The notes under the pieces were generated by a model. It was not told the DNA's origin, searched no databases, and was given only the letters and a program-made list of their open reading frames with translations. DNA of 64,000 bases from Mantis religiosa (lineage: Eukaryota > Arthropoda > Insecta > Mantodea > Mantidae). A program made the position numbers and the translations under genes. Positions within the stretch are counted from its first letter, which is position 1, and each line of letters opens with the position of its first letter. Below, piece by piece: positions 22,930 to 34,641 of the stretch. The stretch lies in contig CM060955.1 of the NCBI GenBank assembly GCA_030765055.1, positions 96,564,647-96,628,646 on the forward strand. Reading direction: 5' to 3'.

Positions 22930-24700
22930 TAATGCCATGCAATACCATGTGGTAAGATATCTATTTCAAATTTTTAATAAAATGCTTAATGAAATGAAAA
23001 TTATAGCAAATAAAGAAAACCATTTAGTAAAAGTTAGTAACCCTATTTTACCTAGAATTTATTCTCTTCCTAAAATTCATAAACCTGGAAATAAAATGAG
23101 ACCTATTGTAAATTGTATAAATTCACCAACTTATAATTTAGCTAAATGGTTACATAAAAAATTGAGTAATTTTGATAAATTTGAGAGTTTAAGTATTAAA
23201 AATTCTTTTGAATTAGTTAAAAAGATTGACAATGTTATGTTATCTAAAACTGATAAACTTGTTTCTTTTGATGTAACTGCTTATTTCCTAATATTTATAG
23301 AGAAAAACTTTTATTTTATTTTAAAAATTGGTTGAATTCAATAAATTTACATGAGGACTTAATAGTTGATTTTGTTAAACTTACTGAATTTTGTTTAGAT
23401 CAAAATTTGTTCACTTTTAATAGTGAATTTTTTCAACAAACTTCTGGCTTAGCAATGGGTAATCCTCTTTCACCTTTTCTTGCTGATCTTTTTATGAGTT
23501 TTTTTGAAATGCAAGTCACTAAAGCATTCCCTTTAATTTTTAAAGTTTGGTATAGATATGTTGATGATACTTTTGCAATTGTTCCTGAAAAATTCAAACG
23601 ATGCTTTAAAATTATTAAATTTGCAAGATAAAGCTATAAAATTTACATTAGAAACTGAATTTAATGGATTTCTTCCTTTTCTAGATCTAAAGATTATAAA
23701 TAATAAATTAAACTTTGGTATTTATAGGAAGTCTACTCATATTGATAAATAAAAAATAAAAGTTTTAACCCTTTTCACATAAATTTGCTGTTTTCAAGTT
23801 TGATTTATAGATTAATAAATATATCCCTGAATAAAGATGAAGCCATCTCGGTAGTGTGGTGGTAGAGTATCTGCCTCACGTTCAAGAAGTCCCAAGTTTG
23901 AATCTTGGTCAGGGTGTTACCCAGATAAGGTTTTTCCGGGGTTTTCCCTTATCCTGAAAGACGAATGTCAGGTAACTCTAAGCTCTATGGACCCTGGGCT
24001 CATTTGAGCATCATTTCATTCATCGTCCGATATGACTTAACGTTGGAGGATGTAAAATTCCAAAAAAACGATGAATTTAATAAAGAATATAAACATATTA
24101 TTAATACTGCTTTAATTAATGGTTTTAATAGACTATAAATAAAAAAATTGAAATATCAAAAAAACTGTTAATGATATTTCTACCCTTAAAAAAAAATAAA
24201 ATACAATTATAATTTTAAAAGATTTACTTACTATCCTTGGGTTAATAAACATTTTCAAAAATTTTTTTAATAACTTAAGTTCTTCAAAATAAATATAGTA
24301 TTACAAATTTATTGCATTTACCTGTAAAAGATAAAATTCCTAAAAATAAAAAGTCTGGTATTTATCAGTTTGTTTCAATTGTGATAAAGTTTATATTGGA
24401 AAGACAAAACGTAATTTAAAAATCACAACGAAAGAACATTTTCGTAACATTAAGTATAAACAAACTGATAAATCGGCCATAGCAGATCATTTTTGGTCAT
24501 TTAACCATGAAATAAACCCAGAAGTTAAATTATTAAAACAATTAAATGGTCCGATAGATTTAATGGTTTGGGAAAAGATATTTATTTTAAAAAACAAACA
24601 TCGCGTAATGAATTTTGAAATACCGGCAGTCGATTCTGTTTTTAAATTTGTTTTATTTTCAGATTTTGGTACTACTAACAAGAACATATCAACGTAACTA
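22930..24700 (+). pseudogene. Penelope-like element, family D: RT and GIY-YIG, frameshifted
   Basis: Reverse transcriptase blocks run from 22961: IYSLPKIHKPGNKMRPIVN, SFDVTAYF (normally the first catalytic Asp region), then after a frameshift near 23330 TSGLAMGNPLSPFLADLFM and YVDDTFAIVP (catalytic DD, about 23550-23580). Another shift near 23600 leads to FLPFLDLKI. After the nested SINE come the linker and a GIY-YIG domain (SGIYQF, DKSAIADHFWSFNHEI, LMVWEKIFILKNKHRVMNFE; 24355-24640). This is the only copy here with both enzyme domains. The many lesions make it inactive. It is AT-rich compared with families A and B. Confidence 0.85.
23842..24069 (+). mobile_element. S1 SINE inserted in Penelope family D
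   Basis: Best + oriented S1 copy: A-box region GTAGTGTGGTGGTAGAGTAT, B box AAGTTTGAATCTTGG, body TTACCCAGATAAGG and GTTTTCCCTTATCCTG, tail TCCGATATGACTTAACGTTG. GATGAA borders both sides. Removing it rejoins the Penelope frame (SLNKDE to FNKEYKHI), showing it came later. Confidence 0.88.
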
Positions 24701-25318
24701 TGGCGACAGCTGTTTTTCCAGCTGAAAATGTGTACAAATTGGTATACATGAAATTGCAATCCTGGAGAATTTATAAGAATTATCATTTCTTATAAGTGAA
24801 GTTTTAAGTTACAAATTATTATATTTGGATATACAATATAATTATCTTGTAGAGCACACCTTCACTGATCTTGGTTTATTAACTATACATTTTGTGTTGC
24901 AGTTTTACTTGCTGTACCAAAACTCTGCCCAACAGGAGAATGAAATGTGCTTATCACTTCGTGCCCATGTGCAATACCAATGACTGAACATCTAAGTTGA
25001 CGAACACTGAATTGCTCTACATGACATATAATATGCATTTTCCACTAAAAGATACACTTATTTATATCATGTAGCAGTTAGGAATTATTTCTTACATAAT
25101 CGCATTCCATTAATTTGAGTTGGTCATTAGTTCAATACCCTTTAAATTGGGCATCCCTCATTCAGTATATTACTCAGATTTATTATGTATATTTTCACCA
25201 TAACATTGATAATGCTGTCCAAATTTTATTCTTCCCTAAGCATGTACTGAATAAAGCATTCCACTTTTCCAGTATTACAATGGGGAATGCAATATTAACA
25301 GTAAGCACACTTCTTGAA

Positions 25319-25436
25319 CAATTCCTTTCTTGGAGTGTTGAAAACAGTGTTATAATTAAATTTAAAGGCAGCCGATTAGTGACACAAAGTAAGTGTTGTT
25401 TAGGGTCATTAATCGACTCCCTTTAAATTGAATTTA
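25319..25436 (+). mobile_element. Penelope-like short hairpin, family E
   Basis: Begins CAATTCCTTTCTTGGAGTGT like the insertions at 41931 and 44442. It has imperfect inverted arms (AATTTAAAGGCAGCCGATTA against TAATCGACTCCCTTTAAATT). Flanks ACACTTCTTGAA (25307-25318) and ACACATCTTGAA (25437-25448) differ at one base. Confidence 0.7.
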
Positions 25437-25448
25437 ACACATCTTGAA

Positions 25449-27001
25449 GTTTGAAATTCATGTTATTCCTGGCAATTAGCATGATTATATCATCTCTGTG
25501 TGGTTTACGTAGCAGTAATAAGGTGATAGTCAAGAGTACAGTGTGACCTAGAAACTTGCCAATCACATATTTATTATTCTCTTAATCACTGACTTTACCA
25601 TGTCAGCAGTTCTAGCCTTGCAGAAAACAATGTTTTTACTCTAGCCACACTGTAGTAAGGGGAATCATTAATCACGACAGTGTTTGTGGAGAACCTTTCC
25701 AAACCAGGATTTAAAAATGTTGCCATTCATAATAGTATCTGGTTGTATTGGAAACAAACAAGCTTGCTATCCTTAAAGCATCTACACTTGCTGTGGATAG
25801 CACTATCATAAGCTTACACCCCTCCCATAGTATTTTTAAGCCTGTACTTAAACCTATCTGAAATGCTAGCTTCTTTGATTGATTGGTATCCATGGTTTAC
25901 CAGTTGTCTTGTCTCTCATGAACCTAGGTGTAGTACACCGTCCACGTTTTTCTAAGTTCTTTTATGTTGTGGTAAAAATCTATCCACAATAACACCTTTT
26001 ATGCTCTCAAACTCAAAACCAATTTCCAGCAGGAGTTCATGGAGAGAAGATTGTTTTATATCTAAAAAGTCAGAATTGAAGTTAACTGCCAGCAGCACTT
26101 AAGCACAGTTCATTTTTAGCAAAGTTGTAGTGCACCTTATGGAGATTGCTGACGACATTGCACACAACATCCAACACTTGCCTGGAATGCAGCTTCTTTT
26201 TGCCAACACTTCTAAACCTCATCAGTGGTGGACTTCTCTTTATGCAGGCTGTTAATGCATATAGCTGACAACCAGTATATTCCAATGTTAATTTCACCAC
26301 TTCATTTATATTAAGTCCTAGATACCCTTTACTAAACTTTTTAACCCCCTACTGACCAAATTATTTTGCTACTTTTGTGGTCTTCCTCTAATCCATGAAG
26401 GAGTATTCATATGCCTTTCAGGGGCACATTGATGTGATTCAAATAGCCTTGCTCATTAAAGAGCAACTTAATGGACTGGCTATCCATTCAAAGCTGAACT
26501 TGCAATACTGAATAGCAGTAACTTACTCAAATGAGCCTATAGTGAAGGACAGAGGGTTCTTGTAAAATAATTGGCAATTTGGCAGCTGTGGATAACAAAG
26601 CTTTGTTTGACTGCTTTGCATGGATTTTGCTTCTTTTTAATATAATAAACACTAATGTTAATTATAAAAATACAATTTTTATACTGTAAATCAACTAAAA
26701 CTTTATTTTGTACTGGCAGTTGCAGGAGTGTGAAAATAACACTAGAAATATTTTAAAAGCTTCCAATTGTTCTAATGCACACAAACTTTATGTAATTTAT
26801 ATCTGATTTTTCTACAGCATTAGCCATAGAAAAAATGCCATTGACTTTTTTTTTTTTTCAAAGATTTTACTTTCTCCCATGCACTTATGACAAAATCTGT
26901 AACACAACTTTCCTGCCCATGTTTATATTGCTAAAGGTAGAGAGAGTGCCCTAGATGCTCTAGTATTTTGTGCTTAATTATTTTCCCTTTCTTTTTTGCA
27001 G
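25449..27001. other. AMN1 intron stretch, nothing recognised
   Basis: No exon or element recognised. Ends in the pyrimidine-rich tract TTTTCCCTTTCTTTTTTGCAG before the last AMN1 exon. Confidence 0.4.
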
Positions 27002-27075
27002 ATGCAACATGGGTCTCATTAGAAACTTTGCACTTGAAGTCCAAAGTGAAGCAGTTATCATGGACAGTGTATTAA
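27002..27075 (+). CDS. AMN1: AMN1 homologue, last exon with stop
   Basis: Phase-1 acceptor after TTTTTTGCAG (ending 27001). The split codon G|AT gives Asp, then ATWVSLETLHLKSKVKQLSW and TVY, followed by TAA at 27073-27075. The ending K-x-K-Q-(L/V)-(S/T)-W-T-V-Y is the hallmark C-terminus of animal AMN1 proteins and fixes the identity. The three exons together encode about 150 residues; known AMN1 proteins are near 250-260, so roughly 100 N-terminal residues lie upstream of the window. A poly(A) signal follows 73 bp after the stop. The gene is convergent with the clathrin light chain gene. Confidence 0.95.
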
Positions 27076-27099
27076 ATTGAACGATTGTTTGTGTTATAG

Positions 27100-27105
27100 T
27101 TTATT
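27100..27105 (-). terminator. candidate poly(A) signal of the clathrin light chain gene
   Basis: TTTATT on + reads AATAAA on -. It lies 204 bp past the light chain stop and is the nearest such hexamer in that direction that I see. Cleavage here would put the transcript end inside the AMN1 3' UTR. Another candidate is at 26702-26707. Confidence 0.5.
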
Positions 27106-27147
27106 GTGTTTGTCATGTTAACATAAGTTATATTTTTGTATTTATGG

Positions 27148-27153
27148 AATAAA
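27148..27153 (+). terminator. AMN1 poly(A) signal
   Basis: AATAAA 73 bp after the AMN1 stop, within a T-rich then A-rich context. Cleavage is expected near 27165-27180. Confidence 0.75.
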
Positions 27154-27308
27154 AAAATCTGCATTTTCAAACAAATCAATCTATTCTTTGGTTCACATTT
27201 CAACCAAAACAAATTAGCAACAGTACAATTCAAGTATGCATAAGTTAACAAAGTTTACATAGGAATGGTTTCCTGTATTTAATTACATTTGTACTCCAGT
27301 AAATTCAT

Positions 27309-27489
27309 TCAAGCTCTCTTAGCAGCTGGAGGAGTCTGCTTCAATTGCAGTATGATGGAACGCATTCTGGACACGTCCTTGCTGGTCTTGCTTGATTTGG
27401 GATTGAAATCACATAATTTTGCAATTCGCTCCCACTCTGTGCCAGGCTCAATTTCATCTGATTCTGCTACAAATTGTTTTTCAGCATTC
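27309..27489 (-). CDS. Clc: clathrin light chain, terminal exon
   Basis: This exon encodes the conserved C-terminal part: NAEKQFVAESDEIEPGTEWE, then RIAKLCDFNPKSSKTSKDVS and RMRSIILQLKQTP, ending AAKRA with TGA at 27311-27309. The block GTEWERIAKLCDFNPK...KDVSRMRS is diagnostic of clathrin light chains in animals; this end packs near the trimer hub of the heavy chain. The acceptor is CTCCACAG (ends 27490). The first base completes CG|G (Arg) with the exon at 37185-37296. No frameshift or stop is seen. The light chain coats clathrin triskelia and regulates coat assembly and actin links during vesicle formation. Confidence 0.96.
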
Positions 27490-28065
27490 CTGTGGAGAAA
27501 TACACAAACATTAAAGCATTTTCATCTATATGAATCTAACAGTGTACAATTCTTTGTTATGCTTCAAATTGTTTTCTATGTACACAATAGAACTACATAA
27601 GATCTTCCTTTATAGGCTACAGCAATTGTACTTCCAAACCCCAAAGAACTTATAGTGCTTCTTTATTTTGAATGCCATACTATAATGTTCCAAGTACAGT
27701 AAAACCTTGTTAACCCGGATGTTTGGATAATTCAGGTCAGTTTTGAGAAAGAAACAGTTTAGCATAGTAAATGAAGATTTGTTGATAAATTGCTATCCTA
27801 AGTAGGTATATTATCCGAATTCTCTTGCCAGCGGGTGAATTGCACTCATCCTACATGCTTGGGACCAGGTTGGAAGTGAAAATTTGATAGTCATGGAAGA
27901 ATTTGGCCTGGTGTGATGACTTGCCAGAAAAGATTGAAGAACAAAAAAATAAGCATGGAAGAAGATTTTATAGACATTTTTAAAAATATAGATGGCTGTT
28001 CCAATGTTGATAAAGACACTGTTGTGTTGTTGCAAATCAACAATTACTTTTTTTTTTTTAAATTT

Positions 28066-28290
28066 ACGGCCTCCAACATTAAATTATATCGGACGATGAA
28101 ATTGGTGAAATGATGCTCAAATGAGCCCGGGGTCCATGGAGCTTAGAGCTACCAGACATTCAACTTGAAGGATAAGGGGAAACCCCGGAAAAAGCCTTAT
28201 CCAGGTAACTCACCCTAACAGATTCGAACTCAGGACCTCTTGAACGTGAAGCAGACAGGCTACCATCCATGCTACCGAGGCGGGTGAATG
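28066..28290 (-). mobile_element. S1 SINE nested in the pogo-type element
   Basis: Near-complete copy: GGACGATGAAATTGGTGAAA, GAAACCCCGG-type core, reversed B box (AGATTCGAACTCAGG) and CTTGAACGTGAAGCAGACAG. A T-run at 28049-28060 on its low side is the A tail in reverse. Confidence 0.85.
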
Positions 28291-28427
28291 ACAGATTATA
28301 AATCAATTACAGTAGAAGGCATTATTGCATCATAAATTGTTAGTGAAAGAGTTTTCAGACTCAGTGTTGACGGAACAGCTGTGGTTATGACCCATGCACA
28401 AGCAGTAGCAAACAGAGAAACTGATGC

Positions 28428-28684
28428 ATGATTGGAGGAGTTTAGTATCAGTGATGTCAAAATTAATCTGAAAAAACTTTGTGGTCGGTTTATTGACACT
28501 TCGTCACTTACCTTTTTATATTATCGAAGGACTAATTTCAAGCCTTTTGCCTCTATTTTCAACCTCCAACCTCACCAACAGTTGGAGAGAGGTTGAAAAT
28601 GGAGGCAAAAGGCTTCCAAAACTAGTCCTTATAATATAAAAAACGTAAGTGACAAAGTGTCAAACCCACTACATATAGTTTTTT
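28428..28684 (-). mobile_element. Penelope-like palindromic insertion, family B
   Basis: Flanked by a perfect 15-bp duplication CAGAGAAACTGATGC (28413-28427, 28685-28699). The tail (GATTGGAGGAGTTTAGTATC) is on the low side. Inverted arms include CAACCTCCAACC/GGTTGAAAATGGAGGC and GTCACTTAC on both sides. It encodes no protein. Confidence 0.88.
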
Positions 28685-29159
28685 CAGAGAAACTGATGCT
28701 TTATTTCTAGTCAAGCTACAACACTGTAAATTGAACTTAATAATGGCATGTTCATAAACAATACACTAAATTGAAACAGCAGAACCTCACTGCCTTTTTT
28801 TTTACTGCAGACTAAGTGTTTTAAATGGGATGATGTTTGTCCTTGAATGCTCCTAGGTGAGCTACCAATTGGAGTCCTGCAATGTTGTCATATTGCATTC
28901 CCCATAAGCTGTGTGACTATCGCCAGGTGAATCCATCTCTAATAAATACTACTTGCACTAAGACAAAGATTCAAATTTTGCAAAAAGTGATCCAATGAGG
29001 AAGGTTAGGAATTTGTCTAACACAACCATAAAAAAACCCATATTTTTAGCTCAGTTTTCCTAATACAAATAAAATTAAAGTACCAATATATTATAATGCA
29101 TCCCAACATAAGCACTGTAATGATCATTGTTGGTTGGAATGCAGGTGTATATGTATGTG

Positions 29160-29720
29160 TGTAATTAGAACTGAAAGGTAAACATTTGACATGACATTGA
29201 TGAAAGAATTACTTCGAATTAGCCAAGGTGTTAAATTCGAGGGAGCAAATCGTACACTTCCTGCTGGCCTCGTAGAACGTGAGTTGTCACATATATTTAT
29301 GAATGGTTTGTTATTTGTTTACTCTAGAGAATTCAAAGCAGTATTATTCAGTTCTTCCATTTAAAAAACCAGAGAAAAGTATCAGCTGGATCAACTTGCA
29401 ATTGAAATGAGACAGGAGGTAATATGCTTTCCCCATTTACAATCGGTACACTCCAATTGAGTTAGTGTGGGCTCAAATTATGTTGCAAATTGAAGTAATT
29501 TTAAACTGACTGACGAACAACTTATTTACAAAGAAATTGAGATAACAAGAATGGGAAAACTGTACGAGACATTCAGAAAAACTAGAAGATGACGTTTGGA
29601 AATAAATATCACTTAAGATTTTGGAGCCTATCAAATTTGCAATACTCTGACGAAGACAGTGACAATGACAAATTGTCTCTTGACATAAGTGATATTTGCA
29701 GTTCTGTTGGATTAGAAAAA
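29160..29720 (+). pseudogene. IS630/Tc1-related DDE transposase, C-terminal fragment
   Basis: Near 29440-29480 the frame reads YTPIELVWAQIMLQIEV, the catalytic Glu block, matching FNAIELIWAQIKGY of the transposase at 45-46.7 kb. Further on come RHSEKLEDDVWK and an acidic DEDSDNDK-type end (29650-29680). Stops and shifts are present. No terminal repeats of its own were found. Confidence 0.55.
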
Positions 29721-29963
29721 TAGGAATTCATAAATTAATTGTACCATTTAAAACATGTGCTTAATATGCGAATATCCATATTGTGATTTTGATTTCAAAT
29801 ACATTATAAAAGTTTGGAAAATTCAGTTTGGGTTCCCTTACATTAACTGCAATAAAAATATTTTGCTGATGTCATCAGTTTTCCATATCTTAATAACCCG
29901 GATTTTCGTTAACTCAGATCTGCCCTGGTCCCAGTTGATCCAGGTAAATGAGGTTCTACTGTA

Positions 29964-31540
29964 CCTATAACATTAAGCAAGTTCCTTCCCTTCAACTGCT
30001 CATGATCAGAAACCACTCATTCTACACGTTTTGCACATCAAGTAGTGCTTTTATGCATGGCCTTATTCCAACAGCTGTTTGATAGCTTGAACATGAAACA
30101 TTTCAACTATGACAATGCCCATGTACTGCTAACATGGTTCTAACAATCTTCTAATTGCCCAGAAATTTTATATTAAAAATTATATATACCCAGTTGAACA
30201 TTAATCACCAGAACATATTTTTGGTATAAACCTGATATATTACACTAAAATAACTGGGTTCTGCAGTTATTCTCTTGCAGGCCAATCTATACTTAAAATA
30301 AATTAAGAAATTAAACATATTAGCAACTAATTACAGAGCAGTAAAGAGACAACTGCATAAATTGTTTAGACAAAGTGCATAATGGCAGTATTAAGAAGAA
30401 TGCTATTGCATAAAGTTGTATTCAAGGGCTCTGATACAAGACACAGACTAAGAGTAGTACTCACAAATGAAGCCCTATAATCTAGGCCTATGAACAGCCA
30501 GTCAAGAAGGCCTGTGATTTGCCAAAGTAACAAATGAGCATCATTCTCAATACTCCAGTTACCTTTTGTGCATTTCACTGCATTGCTACTTTGCTATTCA
30601 CTTGCATTATCATACCTACTTATTTTTGCATTTAACTAAGTGCCTGAAGCAGATCCAGCAGACACCAAAACTCCTATAAAGTAGCCATTTCTTTAGCCTT
30701 TTACTGTAGCCATTTACTAAAATACAATTGCAGAAACTACAACTCATGGCCTTCTGTATAACTTAAAATATGACCAAGAAATTTTAAAAATCCTGTTGCT
30801 GTATTTGACAGTGCCATCTGAGAGCTCAAGATAAAGTGCTGAGTAGTATTTAATCCATGTATCAACTTGTTCATATAGATGAGGTATCTGAAGCATGAAA
30901 GTAATATGTATGAGTTGTACAGGTATATACATAACATTTCAGCAATAAATCAATGCATAAGAAAAAGGCTTAAAAATGTCTATATAGAATACACACACCA
31001 AACTGTCAGTATCTCTTACCTATGCTGCAAAATATACTCTTTATTTAACTCATTCACATTGTATGATGAGCTGTACTCGCATGAATACTTTGTGCATTTA
31101 AATTGTATGACAAGCTGAACTCGTACACGCGCACTGTTGCACATAAATTTACAGAGTTCAAATTGTAAGCAATAGAAGGCTCTAAAATGTTCTGCTAGGA
31201 TCCAAGCTCTGTGTGTTTGCGGGAAGAAGAGAGAGGTGAACATAGGAGTAAGCTGGTGATGCATGGCAATGCTTGCATACACAGAAATTATCACTTGAGA
31301 TTGTTATTGTTCCTAACATGAGCATCAGTGGCAGTGCTCTCGCTTCTATGCATTTGTTTGTTACAAGTGCCAAGTATTGTAAATTATTGTGGAAGATGTT
31401 CATCAGAGGCCATTCGTAAAGAAAATCTTGTGGTCCATAGTGAGGCCTTTCAGTTTGAATATAATAGAAAAATTTCACAAGGAATCCAGGCAAAATTATT
31501 AGTTAAATATCCCACTCAAGCAGGCAACATATACAAGCTC
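29964..31540. other. clathrin light chain intron stretch, nothing recognised
   Basis: AT-rich intron sequence with no exon, domain or SINE head recognised on either strand. Confidence 0.4.
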
Positions 31541-31616
31541 CAACGTTAAGTCATATCAGGCAATGAATGAAATGATGTTCAAATGAGTCCAGGATACATA
31601 GAGCTTAGAGTTACAC
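31541..31616 (-). mobile_element. S1 SINE, 3'-end fragment
   Basis: CTCCAACGTTAAGTCATATC, GGCAATGAATGAAATGATG and CATAGAGCTTAGAGTTAC match the S1 3' half. The tRNA-like half is missing. Confidence 0.75.
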
Positions 31617-32804
31617 GAATTAGTTAAATTTAGTACACTATAGTAAAAAGGTCATCCTTAGTGTCATACTACGTGACACTAGTAGTGCCAGTTACTGTGG
31701 TTTTGACATTTGCACTGTTCAGTTTTATGCATACATTGAAAAACCTGAAATGCCACTGTCCATCTGGACATTTGCGCTCCCTTCCCCTCTCTACTTACTA
31801 CTATTCAATGTAAACTTGAGCACATTCCTTCCACAACTCAGAGCTTGGACCCTTACAGTATTCTACATACACTTATATACATACCAAGACACTTGATTCA
31901 TTTTTTCTGTTCATTTCAAGTGGTGTTTTCCCGCTAAAAAATGTTTCTCTATTTCGCAGTGCTGTGAATCTCATAAGCAACTTGACAAAGAGCAGTGCAT
32001 GGTAATGATGAGAAGGGTTTACAAAAGTTTTTTGGTAGTGTTTTCTACAGTTATAATGGACTGTGATTTCAGATTCTGAAGAACCCCAAACGGTACGTCA
32101 CAGTGATACCAGTGATGAAAGCTGTGATCACGGAATGAAAGATTTTCCTTAAACTAGTCAAGTGCAAATTTGAACTTTGCTTGACAGATGGCCAGGCAAC
32201 ATGCCAGTTGGTCTGAAACACATTTAACCAATGGGGAGTTCAGTTTTTTAGCAATATGCATGTCAAATTGTGTACATATATATTGACTGGTTGATTGTAT
32301 CATTTTAAAATGATCATGCTTGCAACTTCAGTGGTAAGGTATTTATATCCAATTTCTCAGCAACTAGTAGGGTATTTGAATACAACGCAAATAGGTTTAA
32401 GTGCTGCAGACAGAGACTTGAAAAGGACTGGAGCAACATTTTACTCACCAAATTTTAAAATTGTTTAGAAATAGCTTTGAGCTATTCTAATTTAATTATG
32501 AATAAAGTGAAGAGTGATATATAAAAATAATTAATTTCCAAAAACATTTCCTGGCAATTCATTAGCAGGAAAGAGCAGTATATTGGATTTGGTGAAAAAA
32601 GGCATACATTAGGGTCAGCTGCATATCAAATAAGAATTGATTCATCTTTTTGTACACACACTGTAATTGCAGATATTCGAGCAAAAATTATCCAAAGTCA
32701 CAAGAAAACAACTGTTGCAGCAGGTGAAGAATTCATATAAGTTTTGTCAGTATGTTTTACATAATAAATTTTAAATCTACAAAATGACATGTTTGGAAAG
32801 GTAG
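31617..32804. other. clathrin light chain intron stretch, nothing recognised
   Basis: No gene or element recognised. Confidence 0.4.
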
Positions 32805-32970
32805 TCAGACTGAAAAATTCAATGCTATAGCTCAATGGTTAAGAGCAACTAGGAGATCCGTTTCAAATTCTGGCTACGGCATCAAGTTTTTCAATCTGAC
32901 AGTACCTTTCCAAACCTTGGGCTACACATGGCTAGTGTAAGAGAGCAACTAATTTCCATCAATTGACCTA
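32805..32970 (+). mobile_element. S2 SINE, partial
   Basis: TATAGCTCAATGGTTAAGAG (A box), GTTTCAAATTC (B box, mutated), then CCAAACCTTGGGCTACACAT and TTTCCATCAATTGACC, the S2 3' end. The 5' body is missing and a GAAAAATTCAATG block precedes it. Confidence 0.7.
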
Positions 32971-33288
32971 AAAGGGACATGTGTCCAAGAACAGAAGGAA
33001 GACAAGACAAAGCAAGCCACGTGTTTTCAGTGCACAAGGTTACTTCTAACAATTTGAGTGGATTGTTGGATCTGCTGCTGAATTTCCTATGTGATGTAGC
33101 CTCTTGGCATCTGAAGGGACAAACTCCCATACTATCAAATAGTAGTCAACAGACATCCCTATATTATTCACAAGGAACCTCTTTATGATAGAAAAATGTG
33201 TAGTATGTCGTTTGGGAGTAGTATTGCAACTACATGTTTTTAAACATGTAGTAATCACTATGTATATATGGCGATCATTGAGAAGTTT

Positions 33289-33545
33289 TACATTCAGTTG
33301 ACCCACCATGAATGCTTAAATGTTGTCCTACAGCAGGGGCGAGCTATCACACTTCATCTCATTCAATCTCTCAAGCTCTTGAAAAGATTCACAGCAGAAA
33401 CCATCAGTGAAGGACAGTGGCCATCTCAATTGCCAGAGCCTCTCTACTTGAATTATCTATGGGGCAGTCATAAAGAAAAAATGTATACAAATAATCCATG
33501 GACAAAAGAATACTTGAAGGACAATATTGGTAATGAAATTTTATG
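33289..33545 (+). pseudogene. mariner/Tc-like transposase C-terminal fragment
   Basis: The frame from 33268 to 33545 shows SEGQWPSQLPEPLYLNYLWG then SHKEKMYTNNPWTKEYLKDN and IGNEIL. This follows the consensus 'G.WPPRSPDL.P.DF.LWG.LK..VY..NP.T...L...I...I' of the last part of this transposase type, with several core residues changed. The N-terminal and first catalytic parts are absent. Confidence 0.6.
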
Positions 33546-33763
33546 AAGTGATGCTGCAGAGTTAAAGTACATGATGGCTTGTTAAGACAACAGTGCATTA
33601 AAGAATAAGGAAGTCAATTTTAGCACCTACTGTAAAAAGAACAAGATCCTTTCAATAAGTACACCTATGCATTATTTCTTAGGTCTGTTTGTTTTGCCTT
33701 GTGGTAAATAAGCTTTTCATGCACCACCTATTTTACTATTGTTATATTAAAACATATTAAGTT

Positions 33764-33903
33764 ACTAATATTAGGCAAATGAGTCAATCTTGTATATACT
33801 TTGTATATACTTGTAAAGTATATACAAGATTGACTCATTTGCCTAATTTAGTAACAATGGCACTCCACTTTCTGAAATACTTCTTATTCTATATATTCTA
33901 TAT
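33764..33903 (+). mobile_element. Minimal hairpin insertion with 10-bp target duplication
   Basis: Perfect 33-bp arms (33770-33802, 33815-33847), extended by one mismatch and further bases, surround a 12-nt loop. A 50-bp tail follows (AACAATGGCACTCCACTTTC...). ATATTAAGTT flanks both sides (33754-33763, 33904-33913). The tail resembles the family A tail in layout. Confidence 0.8.
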
Positions 33904-34641
33904 ATATTAAGTTGTTAATAATACTATATTATTTATATAGATATAATGCCCATTGCTACCCTTATTATTGCACTGTTTTATTCCTTTGATTATGCTTATA
34001 ATAAAACAAATTTGAGCAAATTAATCTTACTCACATTCTGACAATTGGAAGATTCAAAACTTTACAATCTTAGTACAACATATATACAGCCTAACATTAC
34101 AACTTTACATTAGGCTGTATACATAATATTGCTTTATTTTACCAATGTCTTAACTTTCATTAAATTTTATATGCATCATAATTTTAACATCCACCCTACT
34201 AAAATGCTTTTTTCCATAATGCACAACAGCACCTAACTACTGGTGTTATGCATGCACTACACAAATTCTTAACTGATTTAATCTAAAACTTAACTGTAGT
34301 TTAAATGCTTATAAATCTTTTTAAATAAAAATGGAGGAAGAAATGCTCATATGCACATATTTCTAAACTCAAAGGTAGCAATGCTTATTACTTGTATTGA
34401 CGTTTGCGTATAATGAAATTTGTTCAACAGACCTTTAAGAAGTGTCCATAAAACGGCGTTGCTAACTATCATATATAGTAAGGATTCCATGAAATTAAAA
34501 TAATTATGATGCAGATCATTTCAAAGACTACACTAGTGATGTTTAATAACACCATTTATGTAACTAAAGATTGCCCCATCAGCAGCCCACATACCACATG
34601 CTATGCTATTGGTGCTACACTACTAAAGCATGTATTGACAT

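Larger units (their letters stand above)
27697..29961. mobile_element. pogo/Tigger-type DNA transposon relic with TA duplication
   Basis: Ends are inverted: CAGTAAAACCTTGTTAACCC at 27697 and, reading inward from 29961, CAGTAGAACCTCATTTACCT. TA flanks both sides (27695-27696, 29962-29963). The 2.27-kb interior contains an S1 SINE, a Penelope family B hairpin and a DDE transposase C-terminal fragment. Codon-level decay prevents a clear catalytic core. It lies in the terminal intron of the clathrin light chain gene. Confidence 0.7.

Noticed and set aside
741..27075. AMN1 exons as a processed pseudogene or F-box LRR fragment
   Set aside because: Introns with correct splice sites, phase-consistent joins, no stops and the AMN1-specific C-terminus argue for a real AMN1 gene.
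33761..33856. CRISPR-like or regulatory palindromes
   Set aside because: Single palindromes without repeat-spacer periodicity in a eukaryotic genome; target duplications mark them as insertions.
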